Below are positions 1 to 9,522 of a stretch of 64,000 nucleotides of DNA, piece after piece. The first letter of the stretch is position 1; every line of letters begins with the position of its first letter. The translations under genes were made by a program, and so were the position numbers. The notes below the pieces were generated by a model that was given only the letters and a program-made list of their open reading frames with translations, did not search any database and was not told the DNA's origin. This DNA comes from Mycolicibacter acidiphilus (lineage in GTDB: Bacteria > Actinomycetota > Actinomycetes > Mycobacteriales > Mycobacteriaceae), in NCBI RefSeq assembly GCF_018455725.1, contig NZ_JAHCLR010000010.1, positions 36,696 through 100,695 on the forward strand. The letters run 5' to 3'.

Positions 1-1432
1 CCCGGTTGGCCTCGGAGACGTCGACCGGGTGAGCGTCCGGGGCGTCGGAGAGCCGGACCATGAAATGCAGCAGCGCCCACGGTGCTTCACTGACCCGCGC
101 GCTGTACTCCAGACCGGTCCCGCCCAACTCGGTGAGCAGGATGTCCTCCATCTGCAGCCGGACCGGCGTGGTGTAGCGGTCCCGCGGCAGGTACACCAGG
201 CAGGACACGAACCGCCCGGTCCGGTCGCCGCGCAGGAACAGCAGCGCCCCGCGCCGGGATCCGAGGTCGGAGACCGCCATCGCCATCGTCAGCAACTGTT
301 CGGCGCTGATCGCGAAAAGCTCTGAGCGCGGCACCGTTTGGATGATGTCCAGCAGCAGCTGACCGGGATGACCCGGCTCGTGCTCAGCCAGCGTCAACGC
401 CCGGCGCACCGTGCGGGAGATGACCGGGATCTCGAACACGTCGGCGCTCATCGCCCCGGCGGTGAACAGCCCGACAAAGCGGTGCGCGACGATGTCGGCG
501 CCGGTGTCCTCCCTGATCACCACGACGTAGGTGTGCGAGCTGAACCGCATGTAGCTGGGAACCGTCGCCTGCGCCAGCGTCAGCAGCTTGTCACCGGTCA
601 GTCGCGGCCGGGTTGACCGGCGCAACTGCAGCACCCCGAGCCGGGCGGCCGAATCCACCAGCACCTGGCCGTCGCGCACCACCCCGCGCTGATAGCCGAG
701 CAGGATGAAGTGTCCGTCAGCCAGCCAGCGCAGCAGCGCCGCGACGTCCTCCCGGTCCGGTGCACTGAAGTGCCCGTCCCGGTCGGCCTGCACGTCGGCG
801 GCGAGCGTGCTCAGCTGGGCGGTCATCGCGGCGGAGTCGACCGCGACCTGCCGCACGTCGGCCATCACGTCGGGCAGCAGCCGCTCGGCTTCGGCCAGCA
901 CGCTCGGGCTGATCGACGGCGACAGCTGAACGTGGATCCAGGCCTCCGAGTCGCCCTGCGGTTCCGCCGATTTCGGCTCGACGCTGAGCAGCTCCCCGGT
1001 CGCACTGCGCCGCACGGTGAACACCGGGGTCATGATCCCCTGATAGGCCACGCCGAGCCGGTGCAGCAGCACCGCGACGGAATCCATCAGCATGCCCGCG
1101 TGGCCTGTCACCACTTGCAGCGCCGGACCGAACCCACCGGGGTCATCCGCCGGGTAGACCGCGACCCGGGTCTCCCCCTCGGGCCGGTGCCGGGCCAACC
1201 GCGCATGGGCGGCCAGCAGCGCCGGCGCCGGTGCCGCGACGGCAGCGCCGGCCGGGCGGATCAGCTCGACGTCCGACTCGTCGTCCTCACCCAGCGAATC
1301 GCTGTGCGGGCCGCGATAGGTGTCGACGTATGCCGCAGCGACCCAGGCCGGGGCGCCGGGCGGTTCCGGATCGGTGAACGGACCCCACGAGTTGGCTCCG
1401 TGTGCACTGATGGATCCCGGATCGACCGTCAT
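1..1432 (-). CDS. gdh: NAD-dependent glutamate dehydrogenase, N-terminal 477 codons (cut by window edge)
   Basis: Open reading frame running off the left edge, starting at the ATG complementary to 1430-1432. An AGGAGG-type ribosome site lies 4-5 bases upstream. The N-terminus (MTVDPGSISA, later WVAAAYVDTYRGP, DDPGGFGPALQVV and LLRWLADGHFILLGYQRG) matches my memory of the large (about 180 kDa, about 1600 residue) mycobacterial NAD-GDH, Rv2476c. The family deaminates glutamate to 2-oxoglutarate and is controlled in mycobacteria by the FHA protein GarA. Only the N-terminal regulatory region is inside the window, so catalytic residues cannot be checked. It lies 53 bp downstream of ettA on the same strand, the order seen in M. 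tuberculosis, so co-transcription is plausible. Confidence 0.9.
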   Translation of the reverse strand, partial: MTVDPGSISAHGANSWGPFTDPEPPGAPAWVAAAYVDTYRGPHSDSLGEDDESDVELIRPAGAAVAAPAPALLAAHARLARHRPEGETRVAVYPADDPGGFGPALQVVTGHAGMLMDSVAVLLHRLGVAYQGIMTPVFTVRRSATGELLSVEPKSAEPQGDSEAWIHVQLSPSISPSVLAEAERLLPDVMADVRQVAVDSAAMTAQLSTLAADVQADRDGHFSAPDREDVAALLRWLADGHFILLGYQRGVVRDGQVLVDSAARLGVLQLRRSTRPRLTGDKLLTLAQATVPSYMRFSSHTYVVVIREDTGADIVAHRFVGLFTAGAMSADVFEIPVISRTVRRALTLAEHEPGHPGQLLLDIIQTVPRSELFAISAEQLLTMAMAVSDLGSRRGALLFLRGDRTGRFVSCLVYLPRDRYTTPVRLQMEDILLTELGGTGLEYSARVSEAPWALLHFMVRLSDAPDAHPVDVSEANR

Positions 1433-1485
1433 CCGACCCCTCCTGACCAACGCCAGTTCCGGCAGCAGCCGCTACCGGCCCAACA

Positions 1486-3159
<1,674 letters not shown>

Positions 3160-3341
3160 GCCGCGATGTCGCCTTCCCAGGAACGGATTGTGTGCCGCCC
3201 ATCCTAGGTAGTGCCGAAACCGCGTGGTCACGCGCATCTATCCCGGCCGCAGGGTGCCGCGCTGCCCTATGCTGAACCGGTCTCGGCGGTGTGTCCACCG
3301 CACCCGCGGGGCGACTGCACACGAAGCGGGAGAACGACACT

Positions 3342-3815
3342 GTGCCGATGCCCGACTCCGACGTCGCGACCGGCACCGATCCGTTCGTGCGACGACGCCC
3401 GCGGTCGCGGGTGTGGCGGGAGCGGCTGCCGACGGTCGCCGCGGTCAGCGTCGGCGGCGGGATCGGCGCCGCGGCCCGCTACGGGGTGCAGCTGCGCTGG
3501 CCGGCACCGGCCGGCACGTTTCCGTGGTCCACGCTGACGATCAACGTCACTGGGTGTGCGCTGATGGGCCTGCTGATGGTGGCGATCACCGAACTGTGGG
3601 TCGGGCACCGGCTGCTGCGACCACTGCTCGGCACCGGCATCCTCGGCGGGTACACCACGTTCTCGACGTTCGCCGGTGAGGTCGACACCCTCACCGACAC
3701 CGGCCACCCGATCCTCGGCCTGCTGTATCTCGTCACCACCCCGATCGTCGCCCTGCTGGCGACCTGGACCGCTGCCGCCCTGGCCCGACGACTGCTCATC
3801 AGGAGGACGCCATGA
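3342..3815 (+). CDS. crcB: Fluoride exporter CrcB/Fluc, first subunit
   Basis: 157 residues with four hydrophobic segments. It has the Fluc hallmarks [11 protein letters not shown] near the start of TM1, [13 protein letters not shown] in TM2 and [12 protein letters not shown] (TM3 break, phenylalanine box). CrcB proteins form dual-topology dimeric fluoride channels. The GTG at 3342 is preferred over the upstream in-frame start at 3291 because a GGGAGAA ribosome site sits 8 bases upstream of it. The stop overlaps the next start by 4 nt (ATGA at 3812-3815), so the gene is translationally coupled to the DUF190 gene. Together with the second crcB at 4159 it probably forms a heterodimeric pair of opposite orientation. 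I saw no fluoride riboswitch upstream. Confidence 0.9.
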   Translation: MPMPDSDVATGTDPFVRRRPRSRVWRERLPTVAAVSVGGGIGAAARYGVQLRWPAPAGTFPWSTLTINVTGCALMGLLMVAITELWVGHRLLRPLLGTGILGGYTTFSTFAGEVDTLTDTGHPILGLLYLVTTPIVALLATWTAAALARRLLIRRTP

Positions 3816-4162
3816 CCCACCTCACCGGACCCGCGCTGCGCCTGACCGTGTATGTCGGCGAGAGCGACACCTGGCACCGCAAGCCGCTCTACACCGAGAT
3901 CGTGCACCGCGCCCAGCGGGCCGGGCTGGCCGGTGCGAGTGTGTTCCGCGGCGTCGAGGGCTACGGCGCCTCCTCCACCATCCACACCACCCGGCTGCTG
4001 TCGATGTCGGAGGACCTCCCGGTCTCCGTCGTCGTCATCGACTCCCCCGACCGCATCCGCGCCTTCCTGCCGCAGTTGGACGAACTGATCACCGAAGGGC
4101 TGATCACCCTCGACGAGGTCGAGGTCGTTCGTTACACCGGGCGCGGAGACGACCAACCGTGA
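3812..4162 (+). CDS. DUF190 family protein between two crcB genes
   Basis: 116-residue soluble protein with a PII-like ferredoxin fold predicted from family membership. Visible features are [23 protein letters not shown] at the N-terminus, [17 protein letters not shown] in the middle and [24 protein letters not shown] in the second half, all typical of DUF190. The start overlaps the upstream crcB stop by 4 nt (ATGA), and its own stop overlaps the GTG of the downstream crcB by 4 nt (GTGA). All three are therefore likely made from one message in fixed proportion. Function is not established. The position suggests a cytosolic ligand-sensing regulator of the fluoride channel, which is inference only. 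Confidence 0.88.
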   Translation: MTHLTGPALRLTVYVGESDTWHRKPLYTEIVHRAQRAGLAGASVFRGVEGYGASSTIHTTRLLSMSEDLPVSVVVIDSPDRIRAFLPQLDELITEGLITLDEVEVVRYTGRGDDQP

Positions 4163-4548
4163 CGTGGCTGATGGTGATCGCCGGCGCGGCGGTGGGGGCA
4201 CCACTGCGGTATCTGACCGATCAGTTCGTGCAGTCCCGGCACGGCACGGCCTTCGCGTGGGGCACGCTGACCGCGAACGTGCTCGGCAGCCTGGCACTGG
4301 GGCTGCTCACCGGCGCCGTCGCCGGGATCAAGGGTGCCGACCCGGTGCTCGCCGACCGGCTGGATCTGCTGATCGGCACCGGTCTGTGCGGGGCGTTGAC
4401 CACCTACTCGACGTTCTCCTACGAGACCCTGCAGCTCACCCGCAGCGGCGCCCGGCTGTACGCGCTGGCCAACGTCGCGCTGACGCTCACCGCGGGGATG
4501 GGCGTCTACTACGCCGGGACCGCGCTGGGCCACGCCGGGTGGGCCTGA
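4159..4548 (+). CDS. crcB: Fluoride exporter CrcB/Fluc, second subunit
   Basis: 129 residues, four transmembrane segments. Conserved Fluc motifs are [15 protein letters not shown] in TM1, [14 protein letters not shown] in TM2 and [15 protein letters not shown] in TM3. The start is the GTG at 4159, overlapping the DUF190 stop as GTGA; an internal ATG at 4171 is less likely. Divergence from the first crcB in the same operon is what is expected for heterodimeric Fluc pairs, where the two chains insert in opposite orientations. The gene is convergent with ssb, with a 16 bp gap. Confidence 0.88.
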   Translation: MTWLMVIAGAAVGAPLRYLTDQFVQSRHGTAFAWGTLTANVLGSLALGLLTGAVAGIKGADPVLADRLDLLIGTGLCGALTTYSTFSYETLQLTRSGARLYALANVALTLTAGMGVYYAGTALGHAGWA

Positions 4549-4564
4549 CCCAGCCGGACCCTGC

Positions 4565-5029
4565 TCAGGCGGCGGACTCCGTCAACTCGTCGTCGGGCAC
4601 CAGGCCGTCCTCCGGGTCGCCGGGCACGTCCTGCGACTGCTCGGCGGGGGTGACCGGCGCATCGGGCCCGGCCGGCACCAGCTTCTCCACCCGCGCCACG
4701 CAACGCGCCAGGTCCGGTCCGACGGCGGTGGCGCGCATCTCCAGCGCGGAACGCCGAACGCCGTCCCGGTCCTCGTAGTCCCGGCTGTGCACGTTCCCCG
4801 TGACGACCACCGGCGAACCCTTACGCAGCGACGCGCGGACCCCGGTGACCAGCCGGCCCCAGCAGCTGACGGAGACGAACAGCGAATTGCCCTGCTCCCA
4901 GTTGCCGTCGGCGCCACGGCGACGAGAGTTGCTGGCGACCCGGAAGTTCATCACCTCCTGCTGGCCGACGACGCGGCAGATCGGATCGTTAACGATGTTG
5001 CCGACCACGGTCAGCGCTGTCTCGAACAT
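4565..5029 (-). CDS. ssb: Single-stranded DNA-binding protein paralogue (Rv2478c type)
   Basis: 154 residues. An OB-fold domain covers about 1-105 (MFETALTVVGNIVND, then MNFRVASNSRRRGADGNW, SLFVSVSCWGRLVTGV, KGSPVVVTGNVHSRDYEDRDG). It is followed by an acidic, proline-rich disordered tail that lacks the DDDIPF-type C-terminal partner-recruiting tip. In M. tuberculosis the gene beside ettA encodes this second SSB rather than the essential replisome SSB, and the missing acidic tip agrees. Expected role is ssDNA binding in recombination or stress. The ATG at 5029 is the only sensible start. Confidence 0.88.
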   Translation of the reverse strand: MFETALTVVGNIVNDPICRVVGQQEVMNFRVASNSRRRGADGNWEQGNSLFVSVSCWGRLVTGVRASLRKGSPVVVTGNVHSRDYEDRDGVRRSALEMRATAVGPDLARCVARVEKLVPAGPDAPVTPAEQSQDVPGDPEDGLVPDDELTESAA

Positions 5030-5191
5030 TGCTCATTCCTTCCCTGGCGGTACGTCGGTGTGCTCACCGGCGCAGCACCATTGCGCCGCACGCCGCCGAC
5101 AATCCGGTCACGCGAGCAGGCCGCAGCAGCGGCAGTTGGGGAAGAACTCAGCTCTGGGGATAACCCACCGGTGATCGGCGCGCGGCGCGGA

Positions 5192-5917
5192 TCAGGCGCC
5201 CGCCGGCTTGACGACGGTGACCGGCGCATTCCAGCCCGACAGCGTCATCTGCACCGCGTCCTCCTCGGTCGGCGCCAGGGTGGCCCGCACCAGTTGGTGG
5301 TCGCCGTTCTCCTGGATCCAGACCGTGGACGAGACCTTCTTGGTGGCGTCCAGCGGTGGCACGACCTTGTTCGCCGCATCCGCCGTCACCTTGCCGACGA
5401 TCCGGATCGTCTGCTGGCCGTCGATCGTCTCCCGTGCCTCGGCCTTGGGGTCGACGAAATCGGTGAGCAGATTGGCCAGCCCGGTGTGCGGGTTGAGGAT
5501 CGAGACCACGTCGGAAACCTTGGAGGCCGGGCCGTAGTCGTGCCAGGCACCGCCGGGCAGCAACGCGTAGAGGTGGCCGCCGAACACCACGAAGTCGATG
5601 TCGACGCTGGCGCCCATGATCATGATGGTGGCCTTGCCCTTGGCCGCGGTGCTCGGTTCGTTGGTCACGTCGCCATCGAGTGACTTGATCGACATCGCCT
5701 CGATCTTCCCGGTGACGCCGAGCACCAGGTGCACGCTTTTCAGGTTCTTGGTGGCAGTGCTGGACTGCTTGAGCAGTGCCGCGGAATCCGGCAGCGGCCG
5801 CCCGGCCAGGTTCGACGCCGAGGTCGACGGCGCCTGCGATGGCGAGCAGGCGGTGGCCGGGGCCGCAACGGCGCTCGTGAGAGCGATCACAGCCAGGAGC
5901 CTGCGCATGCCGAACAT
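5192..5917 (-). CDS. LprG/LprA/LppX-family lipoprotein
   Basis: 241 residues. An N-terminal signal region (MFGMRRLLAVIALTSAVAAP) leads to ATACSP with the candidate lipidated cysteine at 24; alanine at -3 makes this an atypical lipobox. The mature part follows the LprG pattern: LPDSAALLKQSSTATKNLKSVHL, GDVTNEPST, NPHTGLANLLTDFVDPKAE, GQQTIRIVGKVTADAANK, TVWIQENGDHQLVRATLAP. The family forms a half-barrel that carries triacylated lipids across the periplasm, and LprG works with the MFS exporter P55. Here the divergent neighbour is an MFS protein of a different (MHS) type. Start ATG 5917 was chosen because an AGGCGG-like site lies about 10 nt upstream; 5908 is an alternative. Confidence 0.85.
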   Translation of the reverse strand: MFGMRRLLAVIALTSAVAAPATACSPSQAPSTSASNLAGRPLPDSAALLKQSSTATKNLKSVHLVLGVTGKIEAMSIKSLDGDVTNEPSTAAKGKATIMIMGASVDIDFVVFGGHLYALLPGGAWHDYGPASKVSDVVSILNPHTGLANLLTDFVDPKAEARETIDGQQTIRIVGKVTADAANKVVPPLDATKKVSSTVWIQENGDHQLVRATLAPTEEDAVQMTLSGWNAPVTVVKPAGA

Positions 5918-5998
5918 CGTAAAGGCACCGCCTCTCATCGAAATCACGGCAACCCCCGTGGGACCAGCGCCGCTGCGGGGTTGCGCTACGGTCGTCCG

Positions 5999-7417
5999 GT
6001 GGCCACCACCAGCCGACAGGCCGGCGATGAACCCACCCGCCGAGCCACCTGGGCACGCGAGGACATCCGGGTCACTGACCCTGTCGCGCTGCGTCGTTCG
6101 ATCGTCGGCACCGCGATCGGCAACTTCATGGAGTGGTACGACTTCGGTATCTACGGCTTCCTGGCCACCACGATCGCGCAGGTCTTCTACCCTACGGACA
6201 GCTCCAGCGCGGTCGGCCTGATCGCCACCTTCGGCACGCTGGCCGCGGCATTCGCCGTGCGCCCGTTCGGCGGGGTGGTCTTCGGCGCACTCGGCGACCG
6301 GATCGGGCGCAAGAAGGTGCTGATCATGACGGTCACGCTGATGGCCGTCGGGACCACCGTCACCGGACTGCTGCCCGGCTACGAAAGCGTCGGGATCTGG
6401 GCGCCGGTGCTGCTGATCGTCACCCGGGTCCTGCAGGGCTTCTCCACCGGCGGCGAATACGTCAGCGCCATGACCTACGTCAGCGAGCACGCCCCGGACC
6501 GCAGCCGCGGCGCGGTGGCCGGGTGCCTGCCGCTGGGCACGCTGGGCGGATATCTGGTGGGCGCGGCGGTGGTGACCGTGGTCCAGACCCAACTGCCGGT
6601 CGCCGACATGCTCAGCTGGGGTTGGCGGATCCCCTACCTGCTGGGCGTCCCACTGGCGGTGGTCGCGCTGTACATGCGGTTGCGGATCGAGGAGTCCCCC
6701 GCCTACGAGCAGATGACCGAGAGCCGGCAGCCCGGCGACACCGAACTGAGCCCGTTCCGGCAGACGATCACCCGGCACCGCACGGCGTTGCTGATCACCA
6801 TCGGCCTGGTGCTGGCGGAGAACGTCACCAATTACCTGCTCACCGGGTACCTGCCGACGTATTTCAAGCAGGTCGGGGCGATCAGCGGCGGTCAGGGGCT
6901 GACGATGATCGTGGTGGTGCTCGCCATGATGCTGCTGGCGGTCGTCTTCGTCGCGAAAGCATCCGACCGCGTCGGGCGCAAGCCGATCATGTGGCTGGGC
7001 TGTGTGCTGCTGATCGCGGGCTCGATCCCGGCGTTCCTGCTGATCCGGTACGGCGGCGGCTATCCGGTGAGTCTGCTCGGCGTGATGATCGTCGGGGCGG
7101 CACTGCTGTGCTTCAGCGCGACATCACCGTCGACGCTGCCGGCGCTGTTCCCCACCAACGTGCGCAACTTCGCCGTGGCGATCGCGTTCAACATCTCGGT
7201 TTCGCTGTTCGGCGGCACCACTCCGCTGATCGTCGAGACCCTGGTGGCCGGCACCGGGAACGTGATGGCCCCGGCGTACCTGCTGATGGCCGCCGGGCTG
7301 ATCGGCGCGGTCACGGTGTGGTTCACCCCCGAGGTCGCCGGCAAGCCGCTCCCCGGTTCCGGTCCTTCGGTGGCGACGGAGCAGGAAGCGCTCAGCCTCG
7401 TCGACGTCGCGGGCTGA
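5999..7417 (+). CDS. MHS-family MFS transporter (ProP/KgtP-like metabolite:H+ symporter)
   Basis: About 472 residues with 12 predicted transmembrane segments. The family signature GNFMEWYDFGIYGF opens TM1, the MFS loop GALGDRIGRKKVLI follows TM2, QGFSTGGEYVSAMTYVSEHAP is in TM4-5, and KASDRVGRKPIMWLG lies between TM8 and TM9. MHS members import compatible solutes or organic acids (proline, betaine, 2-oxoglutarate, citrate). The substrate cannot be read from sequence. The first plausible start is the GTG at 5999, as upstream codons run back into the divergent lipoprotein. It is divergent from the LprG-like gene with only about 80 bp between them. Confidence 0.85.
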   Translation: MATTSRQAGDEPTRRATWAREDIRVTDPVALRRSIVGTAIGNFMEWYDFGIYGFLATTIAQVFYPTDSSSAVGLIATFGTLAAAFAVRPFGGVVFGALGDRIGRKKVLIMTVTLMAVGTTVTGLLPGYESVGIWAPVLLIVTRVLQGFSTGGEYVSAMTYVSEHAPDRSRGAVAGCLPLGTLGGYLVGAAVVTVVQTQLPVADMLSWGWRIPYLLGVPLAVVALYMRLRIEESPAYEQMTESRQPGDTELSPFRQTITRHRTALLITIGLVLAENVTNYLLTGYLPTYFKQVGAISGGQGLTMIVVVLAMMLLAVVFVAKASDRVGRKPIMWLGCVLLIAGSIPAFLLIRYGGGYPVSLLGVMIVGAALLCFSATSPSTLPALFPTNVRNFAVAIAFNISVSLFGGTTPLIVETLVAGTGNVMAPAYLLMAAGLIGAVTVWFTPEVAGKPLPGSGPSVATEQEALSLVDVAG

Positions 7418-7443
7418 CCTACCGGTTCAGCGCCGACGGCGGT

Positions 7444-9462
7444 TCAGCGGGATTGGTGCTGCCCGGCGGCGTCCCGGCGGGCCACCTCCGCCAGCATCGC
7501 GTTGTAGGCCGCCAGTTCGGCGTCGTGGTCACGGTCCGCGCCACGGTCGTAGCGTCGCGCGACCCGCCGGTCGGAGCGCGTCCACTGCACCAGCAGCGCG
7601 ATCATCACCACCAGCAGCGGCAATTCGCCGGCCGCCCAGGTGATCCCGCCGCCGAGGTGCTGATCGCCGGCCAGGTCGGTGTGCCAGGGCAATCCCAGCG
7701 AACCGTAGAACCAGCCGCCGAGCACCTTGGGCATACCCATCAGGAACACCCCGAAGAAGCCGTGCAGTGGCAGCGACGCGAAGACGACGGCCAGTTTCGC
7801 CAGCGGTGAGATCGGCTTCGGTGTCGGGTCGATCCCGATCACCACCCAGTAGAACAGGTACCCGCTGAGCAGGAAGTGGACGTTCATCGCGACGTGGCCG
7901 GCATGGCTGCCGACGATCGAGTCGAAGATGGTCGAGAAGTACAGCCCGTAGAACCCGACGACGAAGATCACCGCGGCGACGATCGGGTTGGTGAGGACCT
8001 GCGACACCCGGCTGTGCAGCGCGGCCAGCAGCCACTCCCGCATGCCCGGCGGGTCGTCGTGGCCGGCCGCCGGCAGCGCCCGCAGCGCCAGGGTGGTCGG
8101 TGCGCCGAGCACCAGCAGGATCGGCACCAGCATCGACAGCATCATGTGCACGACCATGTGCATGCTGAACATCGCCGGCATGTAGCGTCCGGTCCCCGAC
8201 GAAGTGGCGAACAGCAGCGTCGCGCAGCCCAGCAGCCAGGCCGCGGTGCGCCCCGCCGGCCAACCGTCGCCGCGGCGGCGCAGCCGCAGCACACCGGCGA
8301 CGTACACGGCGGCCAGCACCAGCGCCGCGGTCCCGAAGATCACGTCGAAGCGCCAGTCGAACAGCACCCGGGCCACCGTCGGTGGGCCCGCGAAGTCGTA
8401 GCCGATCTTCACCATCGGGATCGACGGGTTCAGCACCGGCGGCGGTGGCGGCGGGGTGCGGCCCAGCCCGACCGCGATCCCGAACGTGATCCCGAAGACG
8501 ACGGCCTCGACCAGGGCCACCCGGATCAGCGCACCGCGCGCTTCCGGGTCGGCCTGCAGCGCCGCGACCCCGCGCCGGCGTTGCTGCCAGCCGGCGACGC
8601 CCAGCAGGCCCAGCGCGACGGTCTTCGCGATCACCAGCCGGCCGTACGGGCTGGTGAACAGTTCGGCCGGGGTGATGCGCACCAGCGCGTTGAGCACCCC
8701 GGACAGCCCCATCGCCACGAAGCACCACAGCGCCACCGTCGAGAAGCGGCGCGCCGCCAGGTCGGCGTGCGCACCGCCGCGCAGGGCGTGCACCAGCAGC
8801 GCGAGCAGCCCGCCGGCCCACAGCGCCCCCGCCAGCAGGTGGATCAGCAGGCTGTTGGTGGCCAGGTCGTGGGATCCGCCGGCAGCCGAATGGCCCGTCA
8901 GCCCGAGCGGGATCAGGGTGAGCAGCGCGCCACCGAGCAGCACCGGGGTCCACGACCAGCGCAGCACCAGCCGGCTCACCAGCGTCACCACCGCCGCCAG
9001 GATCGCCGTCCACCGCCACGCCGAGGCGGTGTCGATGAGACCGGCCAACTGCCACGTCGACACCGGGTCCAGGTGCTCGATCAGCGAGTGGCCCGAGACG
9101 TCGGAGATCGTCAGCGGCACCAGCAGGGCCGCGCAGACCGCCCACGCGCCGGACGCCGCAGTGCCCAGGCGCAGTGCGCGATACCCGGCGGCGTCCAGCA
9201 CCCCGCTGCGCTGCGGCGGCACCAGGAAGGCAGCGAACAGGAACGAACCGACGGCCAGCGCGGCCGCGATCTCCCCGGCGGCCCGCACGAACGGCAACCC
9301 CAGCGTCGTCACCGGGCCGGGATCGGGCAGGCCCGTCGCGGTCAGCGCCGAGGCCAGCGCCAGCGCACCGATCCCCGCAGCGGTGGCACCGGCCAGTGCG
9401 GCAACACCCACCAGCAGAGCCGGCGTCGCAGCGCGCCCACCGGGGGCCGAAGTCGACGTCAT
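7444..9462 (-). CDS. Fused CopD-like copper/oxidase-assembly membrane protein (CopD + CtaG/caa3 assembly domains)
   Basis: 672 residues, largely membrane-embedded, about 14-16 hydrophobic segments. The N-terminal half (about 1-330) resembles CopD: ALLVPLTISDVSGHS, HLLAGALWAGGLLALLVH and GRLVIAKTVALGLLGVAGW. The C-terminal half (about 350-640) is a CtaG/caa3 oxidase-assembly domain: GRYMPAMFSMHMVVHMMLSMLVPILLVLGAP, then SGYLFYWVVIGIDP and FFGVFLMGMPKVLGGWFYGSL. Histidine/methionine clusters facing the membrane surface fit copper handling. The same fusion occurs in mycobacteria (Rv0102 type). Expected role is copper delivery to cytochrome oxidase. It is convergent with the MFS gene (26 bp gap). 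Confidence 0.85.
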   Translation of the reverse strand: MTSTSAPGGRAATPALLVGVAALAGATAAGIGALALASALTATGLPDPGPVTTLGLPFVRAAGEIAAALAVGSFLFAAFLVPPQRSGVLDAAGYRALRLGTAASGAWAVCAALLVPLTISDVSGHSLIEHLDPVSTWQLAGLIDTASAWRWTAILAAVVTLVSRLVLRWSWTPVLLGGALLTLIPLGLTGHSAAGGSHDLATNSLLIHLLAGALWAGGLLALLVHALRGGAHADLAARRFSTVALWCFVAMGLSGVLNALVRITPAELFTSPYGRLVIAKTVALGLLGVAGWQQRRRGVAALQADPEARGALIRVALVEAVVFGITFGIAVGLGRTPPPPPPVLNPSIPMVKIGYDFAGPPTVARVLFDWRFDVIFGTAALVLAAVYVAGVLRLRRRGDGWPAGRTAAWLLGCATLLFATSSGTGRYMPAMFSMHMVVHMMLSMLVPILLVLGAPTTLALRALPAAGHDDPPGMREWLLAALHSRVSQVLTNPIVAAVIFVVGFYGLYFSTIFDSIVGSHAGHVAMNVHFLLSGYLFYWVVIGIDPTPKPISPLAKLAVVFASLPLHGFFGVFLMGMPKVLGGWFYGSLGLPWHTDLAGDQHLGGGITWAAGELPLLVVMIALLVQWTRSDRRVARRYDRGADRDHDAELAAYNAMLAEVARRDAAGQHQSR

Positions 9463-9522
9463 GTGCTCCAGCGTATGGTGCCCGCTTCAGCGACCGCCAG
9501 CACGCCCGACTCGGCGTCCGCG

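Noticed and set aside
3160-3341. Fluoride (crcB) riboswitch before the crcB operon
   Set aside because: The leader has GC-rich stems but lacks the conserved pseudoknot segments of the crcB RNA motif as far as I can read.
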